Assembly: GCA_032250585.1 (NCBI GenBank)
Contig: JAVVFH010000170.1
Coordinates: 1 to 7,485, forward strand
Source: JAVVFH01 sp032250585
GTDB lineage: Bacteria; Pseudomonadota; Gammaproteobacteria; Xanthomonadales; SZUA-36
Reading direction: 5' to 3'
DNA: 7,485 nt
Below, one piece after another: positions 1-6,274 of the stretch. The notes under the pieces are model-generated. The model worked only from the letters and a program-made list of their open reading frames with translations. It did not search any database and was not told the origin of the DNA. Within the stretch, counting starts at the first letter, position 1, and every line of letters starts with the position of its first letter. The position numbers and the translations under genes are program-made.

Positions 1-784
1 GCCCGCCGGCGTCGACCTCGAGCCGGGTCAGCGCGGCATCGGCGGCGACCCGGTCGACCTTCGCCTTGCCGGCGACGGCGGCGAAGTCGCGGACCCGGCG
101 CAGCAGCCGGTTGGCAACCCGTGGCGTACCCCGCGAACGGCAGGCGATTTCCCTGGAGCCCATGGTATCGATCCCAATCTGCAGAATTCCGGCCGAACGG
201 GTGACGATCTGCGACAACTCGTCGCTGCTGTAAAATTCCAGCCGCTCGACGATCCCGAAGCGGTCGCGCAGCGGCGAGGTCAGCAGGCCCGCCCGTGTGG
301 TCGCTCCAACCAGCGTGAAACGGGGTAATTCGAGCTTGATCGACCGGGCCGCGGGGCCTTCGCCGATCATGATGTCGATCTGGAAATCCTCCAGCGCCGG
401 GTACAGCACTTCCTCGACGATCGGCGAAAGGCGGTGGATTTCGTCCACGAACAGCACATCACCAGCCTGCAGGTTGGTCAGCAACGCGGCCAGGTCGCCC
501 GCCCGCTCGAGCACCGGCCCGGAGGTCTGGCGCAGGTTCACGCCCATCTCGTGCGCGATCACGTGCGCCAGCGTGGTCTTGCCCAGCCCCGGCGGCCCGA
601 AGATCAGCACGTGGTCCAGCGCCTCGCCGCGGCGCCGGGCAGCCTCCAGGAAGATCGCGAGCTTTTCGCGCATCGCCGGCTGGCCGATGTATTCGTCCAT
701 GGTTTTCGGGCGCAGGCTGGCCTCGACGACGAGATCTTCGTTGCTTTCGTCCGGCGCAACGATGCGTGTATCGACCTGGCTCAC
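1..784 (-). CDS. ruvB: RuvB Holliday junction branch-migration ATPase (partial, C-terminus outside window)
   Basis: This is the AAA+ motor of the RuvAB complex. Hexameric rings pump DNA through a RuvA-bound Holliday junction at the expense of ATP during recombinational repair in the cytoplasm. The visible 261 codons are collinear with RuvB: the N-terminal SLRPKTMDEYIGQ stretch (residues 23-35), Walker A GPPGLGKT (63-70), Walker B FVDEIH (112-117), the sensor/beta-hairpin region with GATTR (160-164), SPLRDRFG carrying the expected arginine finger (170-177), and a sensor-2 region containing RGTPRVANRLLRR. The family is usually about 340-350 residues, so roughly the last 80, including most of the winged-helix DNA-binding domain, lie beyond base 1. 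The start is taken as GTG at 784-782, overlapping the ruvA stop by 4 bp (GTGA). A GGTGA Shine-Dalgarno candidate at 796-792 lies 7 nt upstream and no in-frame ATG precedes it. Identity is certain; the exact start is very likely. Confidence 0.97.
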   Translation of the reverse strand, partial: MSQVDTRIVAPDESNEDLVVEASLRPKTMDEYIGQPAMREKLAIFLEAARRRGEALDHVLIFGPPGLGKTTLAHVIAHEMGVNLRQTSGPVLERAGDLAALLTNLQAGDVLFVDEIHRLSPIVEEVLYPALEDFQIDIMIGEGPAARSIKLELPRFTLVGATTRAGLLTSPLRDRFGIVERLEFYSSDELSQIVTRSAGILQIGIDTMGSREIACRSRGTPRVANRLLRRVRDFAAVAGKAKVDRVAADAALTRLEVDAGG

Positions 785-1380
785 TTGCTTTTCACCGTTG
801 CCTGCAGAGCACCGCGGACGAGTTCCTCGACGGTCATTTCGGGCTGTGCCACCTGTTTCACCATGTGACTGGCTTCCTGCGGCTTGTAGCCGAGCGCGCC
901 CAGCGCATGGATCGCTTCGCTGACCGGGCCGCCGGAGGGTACGGAGGCTTTGCCGGCAGCGAATGCTGTTGTGGGCAGCCCGTCCAGCTTGTCGCGCAGC
1001 TCGATGATGATCCGTTCCGCGGTTTTCTTGCCGATTCCCGGAATCCGCACCAGCGCCGCACTGTCGCCCTCGCGAACATAGCGCGCGAGTTCGTCGCCGC
1101 TGGCCCCGGAAAGGATGGTCAGCGCCAGCCTGGCGCCGATGCCGCTGATCTTCAGCAGCTGCCGGAACAGGCTGCGTTCGGCTTCGCTGGCGAAGCCGTA
1201 CAGCGTGTGGCTGTCTTCTTTTACCGCCAGGTGGGTCAGGATCACGATCGGCTGGCCCAGGGACGGCAGGTCGTAAAACACCGACAACGGCGCCTCCACC
1301 TCGTAAGCCACACCGGCCACGTCGATGACCAGCGCCGGCGGCTGCGCCGTGATCAGGGTTCCTGACAGGCGCGCGATCAT
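781..1380 (-). CDS. ruvA: RuvA Holliday junction-binding subunit
   Basis: RuvA tetramers clamp the four-way junction in a square-planar form and load RuvB rings on opposite arms. The 199-residue product fits the family (about 200). It begins MIARLSGTL, with an N-terminal OB-fold over residues 1-62. The acidic-pin pair Glu55-Asp56 (VKED) matches the E. coli residues that open the junction centre. Two helix-hairpin-helix motifs follow, KISGIGAR (77-84) and RIPGIGKKTAE (112-122). After a flexible Ala/Gly/Ser/Pro linker (about 136-152) comes the C-terminal RuvB-contacting domain III. The same frame stays open up to 1488, but the family start is the ATG at 1380-1378. That ATG overlaps the ruvC stop as ATGA, so translation is probably coupled to ruvC; no strong Shine-Dalgarno sequence is visible. 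Its stop overlaps the ruvB GTG start. Confidence 0.97.
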   Translation of the reverse strand: MIARLSGTLITAQPPALVIDVAGVAYEVEAPLSVFYDLPSLGQPIVILTHLAVKEDSHTLYGFASEAERSLFRQLLKISGIGARLALTILSGASGDELARYVREGDSAALVRIPGIGKKTAERIIIELRDKLDGLPTTAFAAGKASVPSGGPVSEAIHALGALGYKPQEASHMVKQVAQPEMTVEELVRGALQATVKSK

Positions 1381-1874
1381 GGTTTCTGTAGTGCCCGCAT
1401 GCGGTTCACGGTCTGCTGGGTGTGCTGGTGACATAATGCCACAGCCAGCGCGTCGGCGGCGTCTTCCTCGAGTTTCTCCTGCAGGCACAGCAGCACACCG
1501 ACCATGTGCTGCACCTGCACCTTGTCCGCGCTGCCGCGGCCGACGATGGCCTGCTTGATCGAGCGCGGCGAATACTCGGAAACGGCCAGGCCTTGTGAGA
1601 TCATCGCGCAGACCGCGGCGCCGCGGGCCTGGCCCAACTTGAGGGCCGAGTTGGCGTTGTGGCTGAGGAAAACCGTCTCGATGGCCGCCTCCAGCGGGCC
1701 GTAGCGGATGACCAGGTCGCGGACGCCCTCGAAAATAATGCCCAGGCGGCCGGGAAAATCGCCGCTGCCCGCCTTGATGACGCCGTGACCGACGCAGGAC
1801 ACGCGGTCGCCGCTTGCTTCGATAACGCCGAAGCCCGTGAACCGCGAACCCGGATCGATGCCTATGATGCGCAT
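1377..1874 (-). CDS. ruvC: RuvC Holliday junction resolvase
   Basis: This dimeric endonuclease cuts Holliday junctions symmetrically after RuvAB branch migration. The 165-residue protein begins MRIIGIDPGS, the RNase H-like first strand. All four metal-binding acidic residues stand at the E. coli positions: Asp7 (IDPG), Glu66 (IETVF), Asp138 and Asp141 (EEDAADALAVA). The SALKLGQARG segment (76-85) and the SPRSIKQAIVGRGSADKVQV segment (102-121) are also typical, so the enzyme should be active. It lies 18 bp after the yebC stop and overlaps ruvA by 4 bp. The ATG at 1874 has no obvious Shine-Dalgarno sequence in the CT-rich leader, so initiation may depend on ribosomes finishing yebC; that is an inference. 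The family assignment is not in doubt. Confidence 0.97.
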   Translation of the reverse strand: MRIIGIDPGSRFTGFGVIEASGDRVSCVGHGVIKAGSGDFPGRLGIIFEGVRDLVIRYGPLEAAIETVFLSHNANSALKLGQARGAAVCAMISQGLAVSEYSPRSIKQAIVGRGSADKVQVQHMVGVLLCLQEKLEEDAADALAVALCHQHTQQTVNRMRALQKP

Positions 1875-1892
1875 CGCGGACGGGTGGAAGGA

Positions 1893-2633
1893 TCAGTCGT
1901 CATAGGCCTCGTCGGGAATGTCGGCATTGGAGTAAACCGCCTGCGTGTCGTCGAGATCCTCCAGAACGTCCAGGAAAGCAAGCACTTTGCGGCCACTGTC
2001 GGCATCCAGGGCGATCTCCGTGCTGGCCCGCATGGTGATCTCCGCATTGGCCGGCTCCAGGCCGGCCGCTTCCATGGCTTCGACGACGCCGGAATAAGCT
2101 TCCGGCGAAGTGATCACCTCGATAGAACCGTCGTCCTCGGTCACCACGTCCTCGGCGCCCGCCTCGAGGGCGACCTCCATGACTGCGTCTTCGGCGGTGC
2201 CCGGCGCGAAGTTCAGCACCCCGATGTTGTTGAACAGGTAAGCCACCGAGCCGTCGGTGCCAAGGTTGCCACCGTGCTTGCTAAACGCGTGGCGCACTTC
2301 GGCCACGGTGCGGTTGCGGTTGTCGCTAAGACAATCGAGCATCACCGCGACGCCGTTCTGTGCATAGCCCTCGTAACGGATTTCTTCGTAATTCACGCCC
2401 TCGAGTTCGCCCGTCGCTTTCTTGATCGTGCGCTCGATGGTGTCCTTGGGCATGTTGACCGCGTTGGCTTTTTGTATCGCCAGGCGCAGCCGTGGATTGG
2501 CATCCGGATCGCCCCCGCCCTGGCGGGCCGCAATCGTCAATTCGCGGTTGACGCGGGTGAATACTTTCCCGCGCTTGGCGTCCACCGCTTTCTTGCGGTG
2601 CTGGATATTGGCCCATTTGCTGTGTCCGGCCAT
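1893..2633 (-). CDS. yebC: YebC/PmpR family protein (TACO1-like)
   Basis: This 246-residue protein has the full family length and hallmarks: MAGHSKWANIQHRK at the N-terminus, GGDPDANPRLRLAI (40-53), NMPKDTIERTIKKA (60-73), YEGYAQNGVAV followed by SDNRNRTV (88-110), and FSKHGGNLGTDGSV (117-130). The C-terminal domain is acidic and ends PDEAYDD. Family members have been described as DNA-binding transcriptional regulators (PmpR in Pseudomonas aeruginosa) and, more recently, as ribosome-linked factors that relieve stalling; mitochondrial TACO1 is a homologue. Which role applies here cannot be read from the sequence. The ATG at 2633 has a GAGGA Shine-Dalgarno at 2648-2644, 10 nt upstream. It opens the yebC-ruvC-ruvA-ruvB cluster and is the first gene after a 264-bp gap, so it may have its own promoter. 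I see no convincing -35/-10 pair there. Confidence 0.96.
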   Translation of the reverse strand: MAGHSKWANIQHRKKAVDAKRGKVFTRVNRELTIAARQGGGDPDANPRLRLAIQKANAVNMPKDTIERTIKKATGELEGVNYEEIRYEGYAQNGVAVMLDCLSDNRNRTVAEVRHAFSKHGGNLGTDGSVAYLFNNIGVLNFAPGTAEDAVMEVALEAGAEDVVTEDDGSIEVITSPEAYSGVVEAMEAAGLEPANAEITMRASTEIALDADSGRKVLAFLDVLEDLDDTQAVYSNADIPDEAYDD

Positions 2634-2754
2634 ATTCAGTAGATCCTCGCTGCTTGATTCAAACCATTCACTTTATCATGAAAGCCGTTTTCGACGACCT
2701 TCGCCCGGTGGCCGGTCCAGGGCAAATTTGTTCTGACGCCAATTTCTTGAATTC

Positions 2755-2783
2755 CCGTCATTTCCGCGAAAGCGGAAATCCAG
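2755..2783 (+). repeat. REP-like palindromic unit A
   Basis: The unit reads CCGTCA, then a hairpin with stem ATTTCCGC (2760-2767) and GCGGAAAT (2772-2779) around a GAAA loop (2768-2771), and ends TCCAG. The stem is 8 bp with no mismatch. It is the diverged copy: its T-A pair replaces the C-G pair found in unit B. Confidence 0.85.
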
Positions 2784-2832
2784 TTCCAACAACACCGTTG
2801 GATTCGCCAAGCCGCGGATTGGATTGAAATTC

Positions 2833-2861
2833 CTGGATTCCCGCTTTCGCGGGAATGACGG
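2833..2861 (-). repeat. REP-like palindromic unit B
   Basis: On the minus strand the unit reads CCGTCA, then stem ATTCCCGC (2856-2849), GAAA loop (2848-2845) and GCGGGAAT (2844-2837), and ends TCCAG. This is the consensus-looking form of the repeat with a perfect 8-bp stem. It starts 36 bp beyond the hydrolase stop codon. Confidence 0.85.
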
Positions 2862-2897
2862 CACTTCTGGTACAACAAATTTATCCTGGTAGCCCCG

Positions 2898-3539
2898 TCA
2901 GATGCTCCGACCCGGGTTTTTAAAGCGCCCGGAGGACAGAAAGAGCACGATCTGCCGCGCCACTTCGCGCGAATACAGCATACCCGTATGCGTGACCGGC
3001 AACACCAGGTGATCGCGCAGTTGCCGGTTCTGCGTTTCGGCCACCGCCACCGTCCCGTCGTTCGGTCCGCCGGCGCCGCCGACCAGCAGACCCAGGCCGA
3101 TACCGCGGCTACCGGCGATCATGCCAACCTCCCAGCCGTCCGGAAAGTCGGCGTAACCCGCTTCCAGGCTGGGCCCGATCCGCCCGAACAGCCCCCGGGA
3201 CAGCCGGATCTTGCCGACTTTGCGCGCAACCGCGCTGCCGGCCAATGGGCTGCCGAGCAGAACGACCCGCCCGGGCGGAAGGGAAGCGAAGCGTGACAGC
3301 ATGCTGAGAACGACAAGGCCCCCGAGACTGTGTGCCACGAAGTGCAGGCCTTCCCCGCGCCGTTTCAGGCAGAATTCGTTCAGACGACGCGCATGGCCGC
3401 AAAGGTTGGCCGAATGGGTGGCGTAGCGGAAACGCAGCGGAACGAAGTTCGCTGCGCACAGGCGGCCGGCGAGCCGGCCCATGGCCCAGGCGCCGAACCA
3501 GAGGCCGTGAACCAGTATGACGCGCTCGTCACGTTTCAT
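2898..3539 (-). CDS. Alpha/beta-hydrolase, lipase/esterase-like (PGAP1/COG1075-like)
   Basis: This 213-residue protein has a compact alpha/beta-hydrolase layout. A first strand VILVHGLWFG (7-16) supplies the oxyanion region and is followed by the nucleophile elbow AHSLGG (69-74) with Ser71. Asp161 sits in PNDGTVAV (159-166) and His184 in VTHTGML (182-188), completing a plausible Ser-Asp-His triad. The order and the DGTV and HTGM contexts resemble small bacterial lipase/esterase-like proteins related to PGAP1 and COG1075; substrate and true activity are unknown. No signal peptide or membrane segment is evident, suggesting a cytoplasmic enzyme. The ATG at 3539 overlaps the rarD stop as ATGA, with no Shine-Dalgarno seen, so translation is probably coupled to rarD. 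The fold and triad assignment is strong. A specific role, such as acting on a compound moved by RarD, would be speculation. Confidence 0.85.
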   Translation of the reverse strand: MKRDERVILVHGLWFGAWAMGRLAGRLCAANFVPLRFRYATHSANLCGHARRLNEFCLKRRGEGLHFVAHSLGGLVVLSMLSRFASLPPGRVVLLGSPLAGSAVARKVGKIRLSRGLFGRIGPSLEAGYADFPDGWEVGMIAGSRGIGLGLLVGGAGGPNDGTVAVAETQNRQLRDHLVLPVTHTGMLYSREVARQIVLFLSSGRFKNPGRSI

Positions 3540-4462
3540 GCGCTACGCGACGCGACGTGCAACTGGCGGGCGCGAAGCGCCGATTCCAGCGACACCATTG
3601 CCAGCGCAAACCAGATGCAGGCGAAGGCGACGGCATGACCGCGGGTAAACGTTTCGCCAAACACGAAAACGGCCAGGCTGAACGTCATGGTAGGCGCAAT
3701 GTACTGCAAAAAACCCATGGTAGAAAGTTTCAGGCTACGCGCGGCCGTGTTGAACCAGATCAGCGGCAGGATGGTGACCAGCCCGGCCAATATCAGCAAC
3801 AGATCGAGCATCGGCTCGCCGGCCAGGAACGACAGCGTCCCGGCACGATAACCCGATGCCATGAACAGGGCCGCAGGCAGCGACAGCAGCAGGGTCTCCC
3901 ACAGCAGGCCGACCATCGGCCCGACGTCGAGTTTCTTGCGCGCCAGGGCATAGAAGCCGAACGAAAAAGCCAGGCTCAGCGAAATCCAGGGTGGCGTGCC
4001 CAGAAAGTACGCAAGGTACACCGTACCCGCGGCGGCGATCAGCACGCCGATAAACTGCACCCGCGTGAGTCGCTCCTGCAGGAACAGGAAACCCAGCAGG
4101 AAATAAACCAGCGGGCCGATGAAATAACCCAGGCTGGTCGCCAGCACCTGGTCGTGCGTGACGGCCCAGACGAAAATCAGCCAGTTGGCGATCACCAACG
4201 TACCAGTGAAAAACAGCATCCGTATCGTGCGAGGCGGCAGCAGCATCCGCCGCCAGAAACCGGGGCCGTCGCGCAGCAGCAGAAAGCCGGCCAGCAGCGG
4301 GATGGACCACAGGATGCGGTGGGCGATGATTTCCAGCGCCGACACCGACTGGATCAATTTGAAATAAAGCGGCGCCAGGCCCCAGAAAATATAGGCCGCC
4401 AGCGCGGTAGCCAGGCCAAAGCGATGCGCCTTGTTGCCACCGCTGACGGGATTGGAAGACAA
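3536..4462 (-). CDS. rarD: RarD-type EamA-family membrane transporter
   Basis: This 308-residue multi-pass inner-membrane protein is collinear with E. coli RarD (about 296). Shared motifs are LAAYIFWGLAPLYFKL (21-36), EIIAHRILWS (44-53), NWLIFVWAV (93-101), SLGYFIGPL (110-118), AFSFGFYALARKK (165-177), LSTMGFLQYIAPT (246-258) and GE (269-270). About ten hydrophobic segments form two EamA repeats of the drug/metabolite transporter superfamily. RarD was named for chloramphenicol sensitivity, but its physiological substrate is not settled. The only plausible start is TTG at 4462-4460: no ATG or GTG occurs before the first membrane helix, and no good Shine-Dalgarno sequence precedes it. The gene begins 16 bp after the aspS stop, so it is probably expressed by read-through from aspS, and it overlaps the hydrolase gene by 4 bp. 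The N-terminal residues (1-12) are not conserved. Confidence 0.92.
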   Translation of the reverse strand: MSSNPVSGGNKAHRFGLATALAAYIFWGLAPLYFKLIQSVSALEIIAHRILWSIPLLAGFLLLRDGPGFWRRMLLPPRTIRMLFFTGTLVIANWLIFVWAVTHDQVLATSLGYFIGPLVYFLLGFLFLQERLTRVQFIGVLIAAAGTVYLAYFLGTPPWISLSLAFSFGFYALARKKLDVGPMVGLLWETLLLSLPAALFMASGYRAGTLSFLAGEPMLDLLLILAGLVTILPLIWFNTAARSLKLSTMGFLQYIAPTMTFSLAVFVFGETFTRGHAVAFACIWFALAMVSLESALRARQLHVASRSA

Positions 4463-4478
4463 GGCGGGGCCGCGGGCG

Positions 4479-6242
4479 CTATTCTTCGCCGATACGGCGG
4501 ATGTGCAGTTCCCTCACCTGCCCGTCGGGCACCGGCGACGGCGCCGAAGTCAACAGGCATTGGGCCGTGGTGGTCTTGGGAAAGGCGATGACGTCACGGA
4601 TCGAATCCTCGCCGGACATCAGCGCCGCAATGCGGTCGAGACCGAAAGCGATGCCGCCATGCGGCGGGCAGCCGTATTTCAGTGCTTCGAGCAGGAAACC
4701 GAATTTCTGCTGCGCTTCTGCGGGTGCGATGCCGAGCAGATCGAACACCGCCTGCTGCATGGCCGGATTGTGGATACGGATCGAGCCGCCGCCAATCTCG
4801 GCGCCGTTCAGAACCATGTCATAGCCCTTCGACAGGGCGGTGCCGGGCGCAGCCAGCAACACGTCCGGATCGGGGTCGGCGGGCGCGGTGAAGGGATGGT
4901 GCATGGCCATCTGGCGGCCGGCCTGCTCGTCCCATTCGAACATCGGGAACTCGTTGACCCACAGAGGTTTCCAGCCTTCCTCCACCAGCTTGCGATCGTG
5001 GCCGGCGCGGACCAGCAAATGACCCATGAAGGTGCTCACCGTCAACCAGTCGCCGGCGCCGAAGAACAGGATGTCGCCACTTTGCGCTCCGCTCGCCGCC
5101 GCGATCCCCTGCCAGGCGGCGGCGTCGAGAAACTTGGCGATGGGCGACTGCAGCCCCTTGAGCCCCGCGGCCGCGTCGTTGACCTTTATCCAGGCCAGCC
5201 CGCGGGCGCCGTAGCGGCCGACGTAATCGGTGTATTCATCGATCTGTTTGCGCGAGAATTCCGCCCCGCCCGGCACACGCAGCGCGGCGACCCGGCCGCC
5301 ATCGTCATTGGCAGGGCCGGAAAACACGCGGAATTCGACGTGTCTGAGGTGCCCGTCCACGGACACCAGTTCCAGCGGAATGCGCAGGTCCGGCTTGTCC
5401 GAGCCGTAACGGTCCATGGCCGCGGCCCAGGTCAGGCGCGGAAACGGCTCGGGCAGGGTCACGTCCAGCGTGTCGCGGAACACCTCCCGCATCAATTGTT
5501 CGGCCAGGTCCTGCACACCGCGTTCGTCGACAAACGCCATTTCGATGTCGAGCTGGGTGAATTCGGGCTGGCGGTCGGCACGCAAATCCTCGTCCCGAAA
5601 GCAGCGGGCGATCTGGTAGTAACGGTCCATCCCGGACATCATCAGCAGTTGCTTGAACAGCTGTGGCGACTGCGGCAGGGCATAGAACTGGCCGGCGTGT
5701 ACGCGGCTCGGCACCAGGTAATCGCGTGCGCCCTCGGGCGTGGCCTTGGTCAGGATCGGCGTTTCCAGCTCGGTAAAGCCCTTGCCGTCGAGGCTGTCGC
5801 GGATGGCCCGGTACATCTTTGCGCGGGTGCGCAGATTGCGCTGCATGCGCGGGCGGCGCAGGTCCAGGTAGCGGTACTTGAGACGGATTTCCTCGCCATC
5901 CTCGTCGGTCATCATCAGCGGCATCGGCGCCGACGCGTTCAGCAACTCGACGCGCTCGGCGACCACTTCGATGCGGCCGGTGGCCATGGACTCGTTCCAT
6001 TGGCTCTCCGGGCGCATCCGCACCGTGCCGCCGATGCGCACGCAATATTCATTGCGTGTTTTCTCGGCGTCGTCAAAGGCCGCGCTTTCCGGCTCGACAA
6101 CCACCTGCACGATGGCAGAGTGGTCGCGCAGACCGATGAAAATCAGCCCACCCAGGTCGCGGCGGCGGTCGACCCAGCCACACAGCTGGACCGTTTCGCC
6201 GACCAATTGCTGGTTCACTTCACCGCAAAGGTGTGTGCGCAT
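4479..6242 (-). CDS. aspS: Aspartyl-tRNA synthetase (bacterial class IIb)
   Basis: AspRS activates aspartate with ATP and charges tRNA-Asp in the cytoplasm. The 587-residue length and layout match E. coli AspRS (590). An N-terminal OB-fold anticodon domain contains CGWVDRRRDLGGLIFIGLRD (21-40). The catalytic core has LETPILTKATPEGARDYLVP (159-178), QSPQ (191-194) and motif 2 CFRDEDLRADRQPEFTQLD (214-232) with Arg216. The bacterial GAD insertion follows, and motif 3 ends in FGLDR (533-537) with Arg537. The residue equivalent to E. coli Leu30 is Leu, as in discriminating enzymes; non-discriminating Pseudomonas-type enzymes have His there. This points towards a tRNA-Asp-specific enzyme but does not prove it. 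The start ATG at 6242 has an AGGAG Shine-Dalgarno at 6258-6254. It lies 32 bp after fmdB, probably in the same transcript. Confidence 0.98.
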   Translation of the reverse strand: MRTHLCGEVNQQLVGETVQLCGWVDRRRDLGGLIFIGLRDHSAIVQVVVEPESAAFDDAEKTRNEYCVRIGGTVRMRPESQWNESMATGRIEVVAERVELLNASAPMPLMMTDEDGEEIRLKYRYLDLRRPRMQRNLRTRAKMYRAIRDSLDGKGFTELETPILTKATPEGARDYLVPSRVHAGQFYALPQSPQLFKQLLMMSGMDRYYQIARCFRDEDLRADRQPEFTQLDIEMAFVDERGVQDLAEQLMREVFRDTLDVTLPEPFPRLTWAAAMDRYGSDKPDLRIPLELVSVDGHLRHVEFRVFSGPANDDGGRVAALRVPGGAEFSRKQIDEYTDYVGRYGARGLAWIKVNDAAAGLKGLQSPIAKFLDAAAWQGIAAASGAQSGDILFFGAGDWLTVSTFMGHLLVRAGHDRKLVEEGWKPLWVNEFPMFEWDEQAGRQMAMHHPFTAPADPDPDVLLAAPGTALSKGYDMVLNGAEIGGGSIRIHNPAMQQAVFDLLGIAPAEAQQKFGFLLEALKYGCPPHGGIAFGLDRIAALMSGEDSIRDVIAFPKTTTAQCLLTSAPSPVPDGQVRELHIRRIGEE

Positions 6243-6274
6243 TTTCTGTCTTGCTCCTGGCCGCTGGGGCTGTT

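Larger units (their letters stand above)
2755..2861. repeat. REPIN/MITE-like element: two inverted palindromic repeats around a structured spacer
   Basis: Two 29-bp units lie in opposite orientation at 2755-2783 and 2833-2861, separated by 49 bp. Reading the second on the minus strand, they agree at 27 of 29 positions. The two differences (unit positions 9 and 22) face each other in the hairpin, T-A in one unit and C-G in the other, so pairing is kept. The spacer has its own small hairpin, TCCAAC at 2785-2790 with GTTGGA at 2797-2802. It also holds a shorter CCAA/TTGG pair at 2807-2810 and 2819-2822, and a TTGGATT direct repeat at 2798-2804 and 2819-2825. The core GTCATTCCCGCGAAAGCGGG is a widespread proteobacterial intergenic repeat type resembling Neisseria dRS3 and REP sequences; that family link is from memory. 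Folding of the whole element into one long hairpin is inferred. Confidence 0.85.
2634..2897. other. Intergenic region between the hydrolase gene and yebC
   Basis: This 264-bp stretch has no supportable gene. It holds the REP-like element at 2755-2861. The remaining part next to yebC (2634-2754) carries the yebC Shine-Dalgarno at 2648-2644 and AT-richer sequence around 2660-2690. A GATAAA on the minus strand there could be a weak -10, but it has no matching -35. A frame through the repeat would encode peptides such as HSRESGNPG. That is a typical by-product of this repeat family and not a protein. No T-rich tail follows any hairpin, so I do not call an intrinsic terminator for the upstream hydrolase gene. 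Confidence 0.75.

Noticed and set aside
1381..1488. A longer ruvA starting at 1488, adding 36 residues
   Set aside because: The added Arg-rich segment overlaps ruvC, is not part of RuvA, and the ATG at 1380 gives the exact family N-terminus MIARLSG.
1659..2642. A 327-codon + strand frame opposite yebC and ruvC
   Set aside because: It is a shadow of two conserved genes with full motifs on the minus strand, with no family resemblance and no ribosome site.
2755..2861. Intrinsic terminator for the hydrolase transcript
   Set aside because: The hairpins are strong, but none is followed by a run of T residues on either strand, so Rho-independent termination is not supported.
2636..2878. An 80-codon minus-strand frame with HSRESGNPG-like peptide across the repeat
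   Set aside because: This peptide is a known type of spurious translation of the GTCATTCCCGC repeat family; the frame has no coding signature.
3557..4591. A 344-codon + strand frame rich in Gln/Arg/His opposite rarD
   Set aside because: The composition is what antisense of a membrane-protein gene gives, and rarD itself is clearly the real gene.
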